A stretch of DNA of 64,000 bases, from contig CANJLW010000006.1 in the NCBI GenBank assembly GCA_947475245.1, positions 116,894-180,893 of the forward strand, in the 5' to 3' direction. This document shows, one piece after another, positions 45,934 to 55,703 of the stretch. A program made the position numbers and the translations under genes. Position 1 is the stretch's first letter; the number at the start of each line of letters is the position of its first letter. Origin of the DNA: Acetobacteraceae bacterium (GTDB lineage: Bacteria; Pseudomonadota; Alphaproteobacteria; Acetobacterales; Acetobacteraceae). The notes beneath the pieces are model-generated. The model did not search any database, was not told where the DNA came from, and saw only the letters and a list, made by a program, of their open reading frames with translations.

Positions 45934-46716
45934 CTAGCCAGCCCGTTCGACGATCAGCTTCTTGATCTCCGCGATCGCCTTCGCCGGGTTCAGACCCTTT
46001 GGGCAGGTATCGGTGCAGTTCATGATCGTGTGGCAACGATACAGCTTGAACGGATCTTCCAGCGCATCCAAGCGTTGACCGGTCGCCTCATCGCGGGAGT
46101 CAGCGATCCAGCGATAGGCTTGCAGCAGCACGGCCGGGCCAAGATATCGATCGCCGTTCCACCAATAGCTCGGGCAGGCGGTGGAGCAGCAGAAGCACAG
46201 GATACATTCCCACAGCCCGTCGAGCTTCGCGCGCTCTTCCTTGCTCTGCAGGCGTTCGCCGTCGGGCGGCGCGGAACTGTCGGCCTGCATCCAAGGCTCG
46301 ATGCTGCGAAGCTGCGCATAGACCTGCGACAGATCGGGCACCAGGTCCTTCACGACGGGCATATGCGGCAGCGGGTTGATCTTGACCGAGCCCTTGACGT
46401 CGTCGATCGGCTTCAGACACGCCAGCGTATTGCCGCCATCGATGTTCATGGCGCAGGAGCCGCAAATGCCCTCCCGGCAGGAACGGCGGAAGGTGAGGGT
46501 GGGATCGACCTCGTTCTTGATCTTGATCAGGGCGTCCAGGACCATCGGGCCGCAGGCGTCCATGTCGATCTCGTAGGTATCCGTATGCGGGTTTTGCCCG
46601 TCATCCGGATTCCAGCGGTAGATGTTGAACGCCCGGACGTTCTTCGCGCCCGCGGGGGCTTTGAAGGTCTTGCCCTGAGTGACGCGGCTGTTGGTGGGGA
46701 GGTTGAAAGCGACCAT
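45934..46716 (-). CDS. sdhB: Succinate dehydrogenase iron-sulfur subunit
   Basis: A 260-residue SdhB, which passes electrons from FAD to the quinone site. The 2Fe-2S cluster motif is [21 protein letters not shown], seen as CREGICGSC plus the later Cys. The 4Fe-4S and 3Fe-4S ligands are in [16 protein letters not shown] and [17 protein letters not shown]. Last gene of the operon, 12 bases after the VapD-like gene. A terminator follows. Membrane-associated on the cytoplasmic side. Confidence 0.97.
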   Translation of the reverse strand: MVAFNLPTNSRVTQGKTFKAPAGAKNVRAFNIYRWNPDDGQNPHTDTYEIDMDACGPMVLDALIKIKNEVDPTLTFRRSCREGICGSCAMNIDGGNTLACLKPIDDVKGSVKINPLPHMPVVKDLVPDLSQVYAQLRSIEPWMQADSSAPPDGERLQSKEERAKLDGLWECILCFCCSTACPSYWWNGDRYLGPAVLLQAYRWIADSRDEATGQRLDALEDPFKLYRCHTIMNCTDTCPKGLNPAKAIAEIKKLIVERAG

Positions 46717-46728
46717 GATCTTCCTGGG

Positions 46729-47115
46729 TTACTGGGACGTGATGGCGGCGACGGCCGGCATCAGGTCGTTGTTATCCTCGATCCGCAGCATGCGGATGTC
46801 CCGAACCGATGGCGTGAACCAGACATAGGCACGCGCCAATTCCTGCACCGCAAGCACGCACCGTACGGCGTCGACTGTATCATCGCCAAAATAGACGCTG
46901 CCCTGTTGCCGCCCGAACCCGTGCCTGTGCAGAACGCGACCGATGTCGTTGTAAGCGTTCTGCCAGGAAGGCGTGTGGTAGCTTGCTTGAAGGGCGGCGG
47001 TGTCCATATCGAAAGTAACGGCGTACATGGAGCGACGAATTCCCGTGTTGTGGCCCATCCCACGCATCGGACGACCGATTGGGGCGGCTCCGACTGCGGC
47101 AGGTAAACGTGCCAC
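46729..47115 (-). CDS. VapD-like protein within the sdh operon
   Basis: A 128-residue frame whose core (Met30 onward, coding from 47028) matches VapD: MYAVTFDMDTAAL, SYHTPSWQNAYNDIGRVL, FGRQQGSVYFG and the C-terminal SVRDIRMLRIE. VapD proteins have a Cas2-like ferredoxin fold, and some are endoribonucleases or toxins. The GTG start at 47115 is chosen because GAGGA precedes it by 9 bases; ATG 47028 has a weaker site but gives the usual family length (99 residues). It lies 28 bases after sdhA and 12 bases before sdhB. No antitoxin gene is seen beside it. Confidence 0.8.
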   Translation of the reverse strand: MARLPAAVGAAPIGRPMRGMGHNTGIRRSMYAVTFDMDTAALQASYHTPSWQNAYNDIGRVLHRHGFGRQQGSVYFGDDTVDAVRCVLAVQELARAYVWFTPSVRDIRMLRIEDNNDLMPAVAAITSQ

Positions 47116-47143
47116 GGTTATGGTCCTCGCTTTTGGTTAACCG

Positions 47144-48958
47144 TCAGTAAACGCGCTTCTTGGGCGGGAACACCGACACTTCGTTCGTCAATGTCTGCAT
47201 TTTGACCGGGCGATAATCCAGGCGGGAGTTCCCGTTGTCGTCGCACCACGCCAGGGTGTGCTTCATCCACCGGTCGTCGTCGCGATCCGGGAAATCGTCG
47301 TGCGCATGGGCACCGCGGCTTTCCGTGCGGGCTTCGGCGCCGACCATGGTCGTCATGGCGCTGCCCATCAGGTTGTGCAGTTCCAACGCTTCGACCAAAT
47401 CGCTGTTCCAGACCAGGCCGCGGTCGGAAACCGACATATCGGTCATACCGCTCCAGATCTTCTTCATCTTGTCCACGCCCTCGACCATCGATTTCGAGGT
47501 GCGGAACACGGCGGCGTGCGCCTGCATGGAGCGCTGCATGGAATCGCGGAGTTCCGCGACCTTGGTGCCGCCCTTGGCATGGCGGGTGCGGTCGAAACGA
47601 TCCAGCGACGCTTCGCCGGCCTTCGGCGGCAGCGGACGCTGGCTCGCGCCCGGCTTCACGGTTTCCACCGCGCGGTGCGCCGCGGCGCGACCGAACACCA
47701 CCAGATCGAGCAGGGAGTTCGTGCCCAACCGGTTGGCGCCGTGCACGGACACGCAAGCCGCTTCGCCCACGGCCATCAGACCGGGCACGACAGCGTCGGG
47801 GTTGTCCTTGGTCGGGCGCAGCACTTCGGTGTGCACGTTCGTCGGGATTCCGCCCATGTTGTAATGCACGGTCGGCAGCACCGGGATCGGCTCTTTCGTC
47901 ACTTCCACGCCGGCGAAGACCTTCGCGGTTTCGGAAATGCCGGGCAGGCGTTCGTTCAGCAGATCGGCGCCGAGGTGTTCAAGGTGCAGCATGATGTGGT
48001 CTTTGTTCGGACCGCAGCCGCGCCCTTCGTTGATTTCCATGGTCATGGAGCGCGACACGACGTCGCGGCTGGCCAGATCCTTGGCGGACGGCGCATAGCG
48101 CTCCATAAAGCGCTCACCTTCCGAGTTCGTGAGGTAGCCGCCTTCGCCGCGCGCGCCTTCGGTGATCAGGCAGCCCGCCGGGAAGATGCCGGTCGGATGG
48201 AACTGCACGAATTCCATGTCCTGGCAGGGCAGGCCGGCGCGCAGCACCATGCCGGTGCCGTCACCGGTGCAGGTATGCGCCGAGGTGCACGACAGATAGG
48301 CGCGTCCATAGCCGCCGGTCGCCAGCACCACGGTCTGGGCGCGGAAGCGATGGATCGTGCCGTCTTCCAGGTTCCACGCCATGACGCCGCGGCAGACGCC
48401 CTCCTGATCCATGATCAGGTCCATCGCGAAATACTCGATGAAGAATTCCGCGTTGTGCTTCAGGCTTTGCTGATACAGCGTGTGCAGAATGGCATGGCCG
48501 GTGCGATCGGCCGCCGCGCAGGCGCGCATCGCGGGCGCGCCGTCGCCGTAACCCGTCATGTGCCCGCCGAACGGGCGCTGATAGATCTTGCCTTCCTCGG
48601 TGCGGCTGAACGGCACACCAAAGTGCTCCAGTTCGTACACCGCCGGGATGGCCTCGCGGCACATATATTCGATGGCGTCCTGATCGCCCAGCCAATCCGA
48701 CCCCTTGACGGTGTCGAACATATGCCAGCGCCAGTCGTCCTCTCCCATGTTGCCCAGGGCGGCGCCGATGCCGCCCTGGGCGGCGACGGTGTGGCTGCGG
48801 GTTGGGAAGACTTTGGTGATACAGGCCGTTTTCAGCCCGGCCGCACCCATGCCGAAGGTGGCGCGCAGGCCGGAACCGCCGGCGCCGACAACAACCACGT
48901 CGTAGGTGTGATCGATGACGTTATAGGCGCGCGACGAGGGCATCGTGATCGCGTTCAT
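47144..48958 (-). CDS. sdhA: Succinate dehydrogenase flavoprotein subunit
   Basis: A 604-residue SdhA that oxidises succinate to fumarate. The FAD fold [13 protein letters not shown] is at about residues 21-33. His56 in [10 protein letters not shown] is the expected site of covalent FAD attachment. The active-site segment [21 protein letters not shown] (His and Arg) is intact. It lies 14 bases after sdhD. Part of complex II and of the citric acid cycle. Confidence 0.98.
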   Translation of the reverse strand: MNAITMPSSRAYNVIDHTYDVVVVGAGGSGLRATFGMGAAGLKTACITKVFPTRSHTVAAQGGIGAALGNMGEDDWRWHMFDTVKGSDWLGDQDAIEYMCREAIPAVYELEHFGVPFSRTEEGKIYQRPFGGHMTGYGDGAPAMRACAAADRTGHAILHTLYQQSLKHNAEFFIEYFAMDLIMDQEGVCRGVMAWNLEDGTIHRFRAQTVVLATGGYGRAYLSCTSAHTCTGDGTGMVLRAGLPCQDMEFVQFHPTGIFPAGCLITEGARGEGGYLTNSEGERFMERYAPSAKDLASRDVVSRSMTMEINEGRGCGPNKDHIMLHLEHLGADLLNERLPGISETAKVFAGVEVTKEPIPVLPTVHYNMGGIPTNVHTEVLRPTKDNPDAVVPGLMAVGEAACVSVHGANRLGTNSLLDLVVFGRAAAHRAVETVKPGASQRPLPPKAGEASLDRFDRTRHAKGGTKVAELRDSMQRSMQAHAAVFRTSKSMVEGVDKMKKIWSGMTDMSVSDRGLVWNSDLVEALELHNLMGSAMTTMVGAEARTESRGAHAHDDFPDRDDDRWMKHTLAWCDDNGNSRLDYRPVKMQTLTNEVSVFPPKKRVY

Positions 48959-48972
48959 CGCAAGAAACTCTC

Positions 48973-49377
48973 CTAGAGGCCGAGCCGCAGCACGGAGACG
49001 ATTGAAGCCAGGGCCAGTACAACGCAGGCGGCCTTCATCAGCAGCACGGATGCGAGTTTGACCCCATCCTCGTGCACGTAGTCCTCAATCACCGTTTGTA
49101 AACCCAGTTGCAGGTGATGAAACGTCGCGATGATCAGGCAGAGCATCAGCGCGACCTGCACCGGGTGGCCCAGCCATTCGATGACTTCGCCGTGCGATGC
49201 GCCGGCCAGGCGCAGGACCGAGAAGATGAACCACAGGGTCAGCGGCACCAGGGCGACGGCGGTCAGCCGCTGTGCCCACCAATGCGCCGAACCGGCCCGT
49301 GCCGAACCCAGCCCGCGTGCTCGCCCGAGCGGGGAGCGCAGGATATCGACGTGCGGAGAATTCTTTGAATCTGACAT
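48973..49377 (-). CDS. sdhD: Succinate dehydrogenase membrane anchor subunit
   Basis: A 134-residue membrane protein with three hydrophobic helices. [19 protein letters not shown] in the second-third helix region supplies the haem-ligand histidine and the quinone-site Tyr/Asp (seen as QTVIEDYVH). ATG 49377 is chosen because GAGGGG lies just upstream; an in-frame GTG four codons earlier overlaps sdhC. It lies 8 bases after sdhC. Confidence 0.93.
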   Translation of the reverse strand: MSDSKNSPHVDILRSPLGRARGLGSARAGSAHWWAQRLTAVALVPLTLWFIFSVLRLAGASHGEVIEWLGHPVQVALMLCLIIATFHHLQLGLQTVIEDYVHEDGVKLASVLLMKAACVVLALASIVSVLRLGL

Positions 49378-49385
49378 GGTGCCCC

Positions 49386-49817
49386 TCACCGAACGACCAG
49401 GGCGACAACCCAGACCAACACCGTGGAGACGCCGGTGGCGATCACCACGGCCCAGCCGGAGTTGTTGTACTGGGGCGCGTCAAAGCCGATGCCGGCATCC
49501 CAGACCAGATGGCGGATGCCGCTGAAGAAGTGGAAGATCAGCGACAAGGACCAGCCGAACAGCAGCAGCAGGCCGATCGGGGAGCCCATGAACCACTGCG
49601 CCTTCGCGAACGCCGCTTCCGACGTCGCGGCCGATACCAGCCACCAGGTCAGCAACACCGTGCCGAGGCCAAGCCCCACGCCGGTGATGCGGTGCAGGAT
49701 CGACAGCGCCATGCTGAGCGGCCAGCGATAGATCTGCACATGGGGCGACAGGGGGCGGCGTATCAACTTGCCGTCCGTGTTGCGCGCTACCATCAGCGCG
49801 TCGCGTACATCTCTCAC
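49386..49817 (-). CDS. sdhC: Succinate dehydrogenase cytochrome b556 subunit
   Basis: A 143-residue membrane protein with three helices. The signature RPLSPHVQIYRWPLSMALSI and LHRITGVGL is typical, with Ser and Arg at the quinone site. The haem-binding histidine is in FHFFSGIRHLVWD. The GTG at 49817 is preferred because GGGAG lies 6 bases before it; upstream codons lack support. First gene of sdhCDA-vapD-sdhB. Confidence 0.94.
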   Translation of the reverse strand: MRDVRDALMVARNTDGKLIRRPLSPHVQIYRWPLSMALSILHRITGVGLGLGTVLLTWWLVSAATSEAAFAKAQWFMGSPIGLLLLFGWSLSLIFHFFSGIRHLVWDAGIGFDAPQYNNSGWAVVIATGVSTVLVWVVALVVR

Positions 49818-49930
49818 GGAGTGCTCCCAATTCCGACGCCGTCGGCCGAACGCATGCGAAAAGCCCAGGGCGGCAAACGATTCATCCTCGGTCATTAGCC
49901 GCGCGTGCGGCCATGGTCAACGCGTCAACC

Positions 49931-50344
49931 TCAGACCATTTCGAACAGAATGTCCTGCGCGCCCGACCACAACACCAACTTGCCCAGTTTGGCCAGGTCG
50001 GCGTTGCCCTCGGTGACGGTCAGGAAGTGGTTGCCCGCCAGCACGCCGAGCTTGCTGGCGAACTGGACCGAACCGTAGGCGAGCAGGATTTCGGTCTCGC
50101 TCAGCCCGCCGGGGTAAAGCAGGATCTGGCCGGGTGCCGGATAGGCTGTGGCGTTTTCGTGCTTCAGGCCCAAATCCAGATCGCCCAGGGGGATCCAGCA
50201 GGCTTCCCCGCTCCAGCGCACATGGATGATGCGTTCGCGGTATGGCATCAGAGAGCGAAACTTCGCGCAGGTCTTCGGCGCGGCTTCGTCCTCGAACCGC
50301 GCGAGGAACTGATACGGGCCGGCGGTAATGCGAACCTGAGACAC
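49931..50344 (-). CDS. DUF3830 family protein
   Basis: A 137-residue protein of the cyclophilin-like DUF3830 family. Recognisable segments are RFEDEAAPKTCAKF, VRWSGEACWIPLGDLD, PAPGQILLYPGG, and the C-terminal GVLAGNHFLTV. Biochemical role unknown. The GTG at 50344 has GAGGGAG upstream; a TTG six codons earlier is less likely. It lies 14 bases after the hydantoinase gene and is probably in the same operon, suggesting a role in cyclic amide use. Confidence 0.82.
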   Translation of the reverse strand: MSQVRITAGPYQFLARFEDEAAPKTCAKFRSLMPYRERIIHVRWSGEACWIPLGDLDLGLKHENATAYPAPGQILLYPGGLSETEILLAYGSVQFASKLGVLAGNHFLTVTEGNADLAKLGKLVLWSGAQDILFEMV

Positions 50345-50358
50345 GCGTGAACTCTCCC

Positions 50359-51807
50359 TCAAACCAAAAAGGCGCTGGCATCGAATCCGTCCGGCAGGCG
50401 GCCGGTCGGCTTGATCATGTCATAGGGGCCCCGCGCCAGGAACTGACCGCTGCCGGGTTCCGCCTGGACCTTGCCGTCGCGCATTACGACCTCTCCGCGA
50501 CGCAGAGTCGCCACCGGCCAGCCCGTGACCTCCAACCCTTCATAGGGCGTGTAGTCGATCACGTGCTGAAGCATCGCATTGGTGATGGTCACGGATTTTT
50601 TGGCGTCCCACAGCACCAGATCGGCATCCGCGCCGGGCATGATCGCGCCCTTGCGCGGGTAAAGCCCGAACAGTTTCGCCGGATTCGCGGCGGTCAGACG
50701 GGCGAAGGTGCACAGATCGATGCGGCCCTTGGTAACGCCCTCGCTGAACAGAATGGGCAGGCGGGACGCGAGGCCCGGGACGCCGTTCGGGATGTCGCGG
50801 AACGGGGCATCGACGCCGTTCACCCGCTTGCCGACGGGGGTATCATAGCTCCACCCGCTGTGATCGGACGACACGACATCCAGCGTGCCCTTGCGGACGA
50901 GGTCCCATAATCCGGCGCTGGCCTCCGCGTCGCGCGGTGCCGGGCTGCACATGAACTTCGCGCCTTCGAACCCCGGACGATCCATATCCGACGCCGCCAG
51001 CACGAAATACTGCGGGCAGGTCTCGCCCCAGACCTTCAGGCCGCGCGCCTGGGCGCGGGCGATTTCCTCGGCGACCTCCGGGCAGGAGACGTGGAAGATT
51101 TGAATGGGCTGATCCACCATCTCCGCCAAGGCAATCGCGCGATGGGTGGCCTCGCGCTCGATCATCCGGGGGCGCGACCAGGCGTGGTATTTCGGCGCCG
51201 TCCGGCCATCGGCCAGCAGCGCCGCGGTGCGCCAGCGGATCGCCTCGTAATTCTCGCAATGCACGGTGACGATGGCGCCCGTGCGCCGAGCCGCGGCCAG
51301 CACGCGCAGGAACTGGCGATCGTCCAGATGCAGGGGATCGTAGGTCAGGAACACCTTCAGGCTGCGAATGCCGGCGGCGACGATTTCCGGCACTTCGCGG
51401 AAGATTACGTCGTCGGAAGCGTCGGTGATGATCTGGTGAAAGGTATAATCGACCATGGCCGACGCCGCGCGCCGGCGATATTCCGCCAACGGCCCGCTGA
51501 TGCCGCCGCCCTTGAACTGGGTGGAAAAGGTGATGACGCTGGTGGTGCCGCCGGCGAGGCAGGACGTGCTGCCGCTGACCCAGCTTTCTTCGTCCGCGCC
51601 GCCGCCTTCCTGCAATTGCTCGATATGGCAGTGCGAATCGACGCCGCCCGGCAGCACCAGCAAGCCGTCGGCATCGACCACCCGATCGCCCGACAGATTG
51701 GCGCCGATCGCCGCGATCCGCCCGCCGACAATCCCGATATCCGCCTTGAAGACGTCCGACGCCGTGACAACCGTGCCGCCCGCGACGACCGTTTCATACT
51801 TTGACAT
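50359..51807 (-). CDS. Dihydropyrimidinase/D-hydantoinase family amidohydrolase
   Basis: A 482-residue metal-dependent hydrolase of cyclic amides. GGVDSHCHIEQLQ provides the HxH metal ligands. The carboxylated lysine is expected in RSLKVFLTYDPLHLDD. Further His ligands are in VTVHCENYEAI and IFHVSCPEVAEEI, and the catalytic Asp in VVSSDHSGWSY. It resembles dihydropyrimidinases, although the true substrate may be a different cyclic ureide or imide. Operon neighbours are a C26 amidotransferase upstream and DUF3830 downstream. Confidence 0.92.
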   Translation of the reverse strand: MSKYETVVAGGTVVTASDVFKADIGIVGGRIAAIGANLSGDRVVDADGLLVLPGGVDSHCHIEQLQEGGGADEESWVSGSTSCLAGGTTSVITFSTQFKGGGISGPLAEYRRRAASAMVDYTFHQIITDASDDVIFREVPEIVAAGIRSLKVFLTYDPLHLDDRQFLRVLAAARRTGAIVTVHCENYEAIRWRTAALLADGRTAPKYHAWSRPRMIEREATHRAIALAEMVDQPIQIFHVSCPEVAEEIARAQARGLKVWGETCPQYFVLAASDMDRPGFEGAKFMCSPAPRDAEASAGLWDLVRKGTLDVVSSDHSGWSYDTPVGKRVNGVDAPFRDIPNGVPGLASRLPILFSEGVTKGRIDLCTFARLTAANPAKLFGLYPRKGAIMPGADADLVLWDAKKSVTITNAMLQHVIDYTPYEGLEVTGWPVATLRRGEVVMRDGKVQAEPGSGQFLARGPYDMIKPTGRLPDGFDASAFLV

Positions 51808-51878
51808 GGAATGTCTCTCCCCTGTTCACGCTCTGCGGGGTTTGGCCTGCAAGCGCGGGGCCAGATCGAAGCCGCGGC

Positions 51879-52676
51879 CTAATCGGCCGCGACGGACAGG
51901 CCTTCCAGGCTGAGACCCTGCGCATAAGCGCGCACCACTTCGCCAAACTGCGCAAAAATGCGCCGCGACAGCGAATCCGTCGGCCAGTCGTATTCCGGGT
52001 GCCACTGCACGCCGACGGTAAACCCGGGGGCCGACCCGGAGCAGGTTTTCGCGACGCTGACCGCCTCGATCGTGCCGTCGGGCGCCACACCTTCAATGAT
52101 CAGGCCGGGCGCGAGGCGGTCGATCCCTTGATTATGCAGGGAGTTCACCGAAATCTCGGTCGTGCCGGCCAGCTTGTGCAGCCAGCCGCCCTGGGTGACC
52201 CGGATACTGTGCGCCTTGCCCTGGCGCACCTTGGCCGAGGCCTGCATCGGGGTCGAATGGTCCATCCGATCCGGCAGGTCCTGCAAGCGCTGATGCAGCG
52301 ATCCGCCCAGCGCCACGTTCAGTTCCTGAAACCCGCGGCAGATCGCCAGCACCGGCACGCCGCGCGCGACCGCGGCGCGGATCAGCGGCAGCGTGATCTC
52401 ATCGCGGGCCGTGTCTTCCCACGTGCCTTCGGCATGCGGCGGGCCGTCGTAAAAGGTGGGGTGCACGTTGGATCGGCTGCCGGTCAGGATGATCCCGTCC
52501 AACCGATCGAGCAGCGTTTCAATGTCGGCCATCGGCCCGTTCGCCGGCATCAAAACCGGGACACCGCCCACGACATGATCCGTCGCGCGAATATAGGTAT
52601 CCGATGCCGCATGGTTCGGCATTCCGAAAACCCCGAACTGCTTCGTGCAGCAGCTAATGCCGACAAGTGGCTTCAT
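51879..52676 (-). CDS. Class I glutamine amidotransferase-like hydrolase (peptidase C26, PuuD type)
   Basis: A 265-residue protein of the gamma-glutamyl-GABA hydrolase family. Catalytic Cys in LAICRGFQELNVALGG, His and Glu in VGVQWHPEYDWPTD. IILTGSRSNVHPTFYDG is another family segment. Such enzymes release glutamate from gamma-glutamyl conjugates in putrescine breakdown. The start at 52676 (MKPLVGISCC) fits the family; a Met six codons earlier is possible. It is 71 bases upstream of the hydantoinase gene on the same strand. Putrescine genes are not seen nearby. Confidence 0.88.
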   Translation of the reverse strand: MKPLVGISCCTKQFGVFGMPNHAASDTYIRATDHVVGGVPVLMPANGPMADIETLLDRLDGIILTGSRSNVHPTFYDGPPHAEGTWEDTARDEITLPLIRAAVARGVPVLAICRGFQELNVALGGSLHQRLQDLPDRMDHSTPMQASAKVRQGKAHSIRVTQGGWLHKLAGTTEISVNSLHNQGIDRLAPGLIIEGVAPDGTIEAVSVAKTCSGSAPGFTVGVQWHPEYDWPTDSLSRRIFAQFGEVVRAYAQGLSLEGLSVAAD

Positions 52677-52780
52677 GATCCGGCCTGACCTCATAGTCAG
52701 CGATCATTCCCGATTCCCGTGGCAAAATGAAGACAAATCACGCGAGTCGCGGCACATGACCGCCATGCGACCGCGTTACG

Positions 52781-53416
52781 TCAGCCGCCGCCGCCCGGAG
52801 AGGTGTTGGGGATCGTGTTCTGCTCGAACAATTTCGGGTCGAACGTGCCGCCAAGCTCGATCTCCGACAGGGTCACGTGGGTTTCCTGGCGCTGCGCGTC
52901 CAGCACCACCCACTGCCGCAACGTCAGCGGATTATCCGCGAAAATCAGCGTCAACGTGCCCTCGCCGGGAGAGGCCGTCCGCACCAGACCGACCTGCAAC
53001 TGACCGGGCAGGCGTTCCACCGCCGTCACCGTCGCATCGCCCGACAGCCGCACGGTATCCGCGAGCAAAATGCCCAGCGGGGTCCGGCTGAGCGGGATGT
53101 TGCTCGTCTGGCGCAGGTAGGTGTCGTTGAACACCAGATTGCCGTGCGAGGCGACCAGCAGAAACGGCGCCGGCGGATCGTACTGAAACCGCATGCGGCC
53201 GGGGCGTTGCAGCCACGCCGTGCCCTGCGACAGCCCGCCGTCGGGCGCGACCTGCACGAACTTCGCGCGCAGCGTTTTCAGCGTGTTCAGATAGGTTTCC
53301 ACCCGCGCCAGATCGTTGAGATCGCGGGGCGAGCGCTCCGCCGCCATCGCGATACGCGGGGCGAGGGCGGCCAACAGGGAAACAAGTGCCGTGCGTCGAT
53401 CGAGCATGACCCTCAT
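52781..53416 (-). CDS. lolA: Outer-membrane lipoprotein carrier LolA family protein
   Basis: A 211-residue periplasmic protein with a signal peptide (residues about 1-25, LVSLLAALAPRIAMA). The LolA fold is visible in LKTLRAKFVQVAPDGGLSQG, GTAWLQRPGRMRFQYDPPAP and FNDTYLRQTSNIPLSRTPLG. LolA shuttles lipoproteins from LolCDE to the outer membrane. GGGGGAG precedes ATG 53416. Monocistronic as far as seen. A paralogue used for polysaccharide or other lipids is possible. Confidence 0.88.
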   Translation of the reverse strand: MRVMLDRRTALVSLLAALAPRIAMAAERSPRDLNDLARVETYLNTLKTLRAKFVQVAPDGGLSQGTAWLQRPGRMRFQYDPPAPFLLVASHGNLVFNDTYLRQTSNIPLSRTPLGILLADTVRLSGDATVTAVERLPGQLQVGLVRTASPGEGTLTLIFADNPLTLRQWVVLDAQRQETHVTLSEIELGGTFDPKLFEQNTIPNTSPGGGG

Positions 53417-53649
53417 TTGGCGTCTCCCCCACCGTTTTGCAAACGCCGATTTGCAAATGGCGATTTACAAACCGGACCGACATCCACCGCCGCGAATGAC
53501 GCCAAACCGGGCACAACCTGCCCTGAATCCCGGCGACGCGGCGCGCGACGCCCCGGTCTGAATTTTCGCGCATGCGCGTTTGGCGTTAACCGGTTGTTTA
53601 TCGATGTGTGCCACCTTGCCGGCCTACATTCGCAAGCCAGCAGGGTCGC

Positions 53650-54756
53650 ATGACAGTATCGCTCTCCGCCGCCGACGTTGCCCGTCTGCTGACCGACCCG
53701 TCGGCCGACGCGCGCCAGGATCTGGCCCACAAGCTGGGCGAACATCTGACCGAACCGACCATCGCGCCGTCCGAACTGGCATTGGCACAAGACATTGTGC
53801 GCCTTCTGGCCAAGGACATCGAAAGCGCCGTGCGCGTCGCCCTGTCCAGCAGCCTGCGCCGATCCCCGCATCTGCCGCACGATGTCGCCCTGCGCCTCGC
53901 CCAGGACATCGATGCGGTGTCGCTGCCGATCCTGACCGACTCGCTCGTCCTGACCGACGACGACCTGATCGGCATCGTCCGCGCCGGCTCCCCCTACAAG
54001 CAACTCGCCATCGCCGCTCGGCCTTCGCTGTCCGAAGCCGTTTCGGGCGCTGTCGTCGCCCATGCCGGCCCGGGCGCGGTGATGACCCTGCTGGACAACG
54101 CCTCCGCCCGCATCGGCGCGGACGCCATGGAACAGGCGCTCGACCGCTTCGGCGACAACGAAACGATCAAGGAGCGTATGGTGATGCGCGACAGCCTGCC
54201 GCCGACCGTGGCGGAACGGCTGGTCGCCCTGGTGTCCGCCCGCCTGCAGGCGCATCTGGTGCGCCATCACGAACTGCCCGCCGGTCTCGCCGCGGACCTG
54301 GTGCTGAACGGTCGCGAAAGCGTCGTCATGCGCCTCAGCAGCGGTTCCGACGAACCCGATCTGGCGCGCATGGTGGAACAGATGAAGCACAGCGGCCGCC
54401 TGACGCCCTCGCTCGTCCTGCGCGCGATCTGCACCGGCGACCTCGGCTTCTTCGAAGCCGCCATGGCCGCGCTCGCCGACGTCCCGCTCGCCAATGCCCG
54501 CACGCTGATCCACGATCCCGGCGGCAACGGCCTCGCCCCGCTGTATCGCAAGGCCGGACTGCCCCCCGTCATGTTCGCGATGATCCGCGCCGCCGTGGCG
54601 GTGGTCGGCGACTCCCGCTTCGACGGCGAAAAGCGCGACCTCGAACGCTTCCGCTCCCGCGTCATCGCCCGCGTCCTGACCCAGACCGAAGCGTCCGACC
54701 CCGCCGACGTCGATTACCTCGTGGAGAAACTCGGCGACATCCTGATCGCGGCCTGA
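53650..54756 (+). CDS. DUF2336 domain protein
   Basis: A 368-residue soluble, all-helical protein of the DUF2336 family common in alphaproteobacteria. HEAT-like repeating helices are seen from about residue 20 onward, e.g. DIVRLLAKDIESAVRVALSS, followed by LPHDVALRLAQDI and LTDDDLIGIVRAGS. No catalytic motif. Relatives are often cell-envelope or polar regulators, but the function here is unknown. ATG 53650 is chosen as the first Met in a plausible context; the upstream frame contains no conserved sequence. Confidence 0.8.
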   Translation: MTVSLSAADVARLLTDPSADARQDLAHKLGEHLTEPTIAPSELALAQDIVRLLAKDIESAVRVALSSSLRRSPHLPHDVALRLAQDIDAVSLPILTDSLVLTDDDLIGIVRAGSPYKQLAIAARPSLSEAVSGAVVAHAGPGAVMTLLDNASARIGADAMEQALDRFGDNETIKERMVMRDSLPPTVAERLVALVSARLQAHLVRHHELPAGLAADLVLNGRESVVMRLSSGSDEPDLARMVEQMKHSGRLTPSLVLRAICTGDLGFFEAAMAALADVPLANARTLIHDPGGNGLAPLYRKAGLPPVMFAMIRAAVAVVGDSRFDGEKRDLERFRSRVIARVLTQTEASDPADVDYLVEKLGDILIAA

Positions 54757-54830
54757 CCGAACGCGCTTGATCGATCCCGCGCGCGTGGGCAGGCTGGCGC
54801 GAAGCCAACGATCCACGTCGAGGAAACATC

Positions 54831-55646
54831 ATGCGTCTCAAGGATAAAGTCGCCGTCGTCATCGGCGCCGGGCAAAGCGTGGGCGAAACCCTGGGCAACG
54901 GCCGCGCCACCGTGCTGCGTTTCGCGCAGGAAGGCGCGCGCATCTTCGCGGTGGATCGCGATCTCGACTCGGCGAACGAAACCGCAGCCATGGCGCGCGA
55001 AGCCGGCGCCGAATGCGAAACCGCCCGCGCCGACGTCGTGCGCGAGGCCGAACTGAAAGCGGCGATCGAGGCGGCGCACGCCCGGTTCGGCCGCATCGAC
55101 ATCCTGCATTACAACGTCGGCATCTCCATCGCCGGCGGCGACGCGCCGGTGACGGAAATTACCGAGGATGCGTTCGATCTGATCGGCGCGGTCAACCTGC
55201 GCGGCGCCGTCATGGCCTGCAAGCACGCGCTGCCCATCATGCGCGCGCAGCGTTCGGGCGTGATCCTGATGATTTCCTCGATCTCGGCGTGGGAGAATTA
55301 TCCGAACGTCGCCTATAAAGTGACCAAGGCCGGCATGATCGCCTTTACCCAGCAACTGGCGATCCGCAATGCCGAATTCGGCATCCGCGCCAATGCCATC
55401 CTGCCGGGCCTGATGGCCACGCCGATGGCGATCGACGTACGTTCGCGCGCCATCGACAAGCCGCGCGACGACATCATGCGCGAACGTGACGCTCGCGTGC
55501 CGCTGCGTGGCCGTCAGGGCACCGCCTGGGATGTGGCCAACGCCGCGCTGTTCCTCGCCTCCGACGAGGCGAATTTCATCACCGGCGTATCCTTGCCCGT
55601 GGATGGCGGCATGCTGGTCGATATCGCGCCGGGAAGACGCAACTAA
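54831..55646 (+). CDS. Short-chain dehydrogenase/reductase
   Basis: A 271-residue classical SDR. Cofactor motif: VVIGAGQSVGETLGNGR, a variant TGxxxGxG with Asp following (FAVDRDLDS) which suggests NAD rather than NADP. The NAG motif is replaced by YNVG (HYNVGISIAGG). The catalytic Ser is in MMISSISAW and Tyr-Lys in AYKVTKAGM (YxxxK). C-terminal GVSLPVDGGML is typical. Substrate unknown. It is convergent with the Baeyer-Villiger monooxygenase, with a hairpin between. Confidence 0.88.
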   Translation: MRLKDKVAVVIGAGQSVGETLGNGRATVLRFAQEGARIFAVDRDLDSANETAAMAREAGAECETARADVVREAELKAAIEAAHARFGRIDILHYNVGISIAGGDAPVTEITEDAFDLIGAVNLRGAVMACKHALPIMRAQRSGVILMISSISAWENYPNVAYKVTKAGMIAFTQQLAIRNAEFGIRANAILPGLMATPMAIDVRSRAIDKPRDDIMRERDARVPLRGRQGTAWDVANAALFLASDEANFITGVSLPVDGGMLVDIAPGRRN

Positions 55647-55666
55647 CCCGGCGCGTCGGGAAACGC

Positions 55667-55694
55667 GCCTCGGTCGGCCCGTGCCGACCGAGGC
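55667..55694. terminator. Bidirectional hairpin between SDR and monooxygenase
   Basis: A perfect 12-bp stem (55667-55678 with 55683-55694) with a CCGT loop, between convergent genes ending at 55646 and 55704. Confidence 0.7.
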
Positions 55695-55703
55695 TCGCTG
55701 TCG

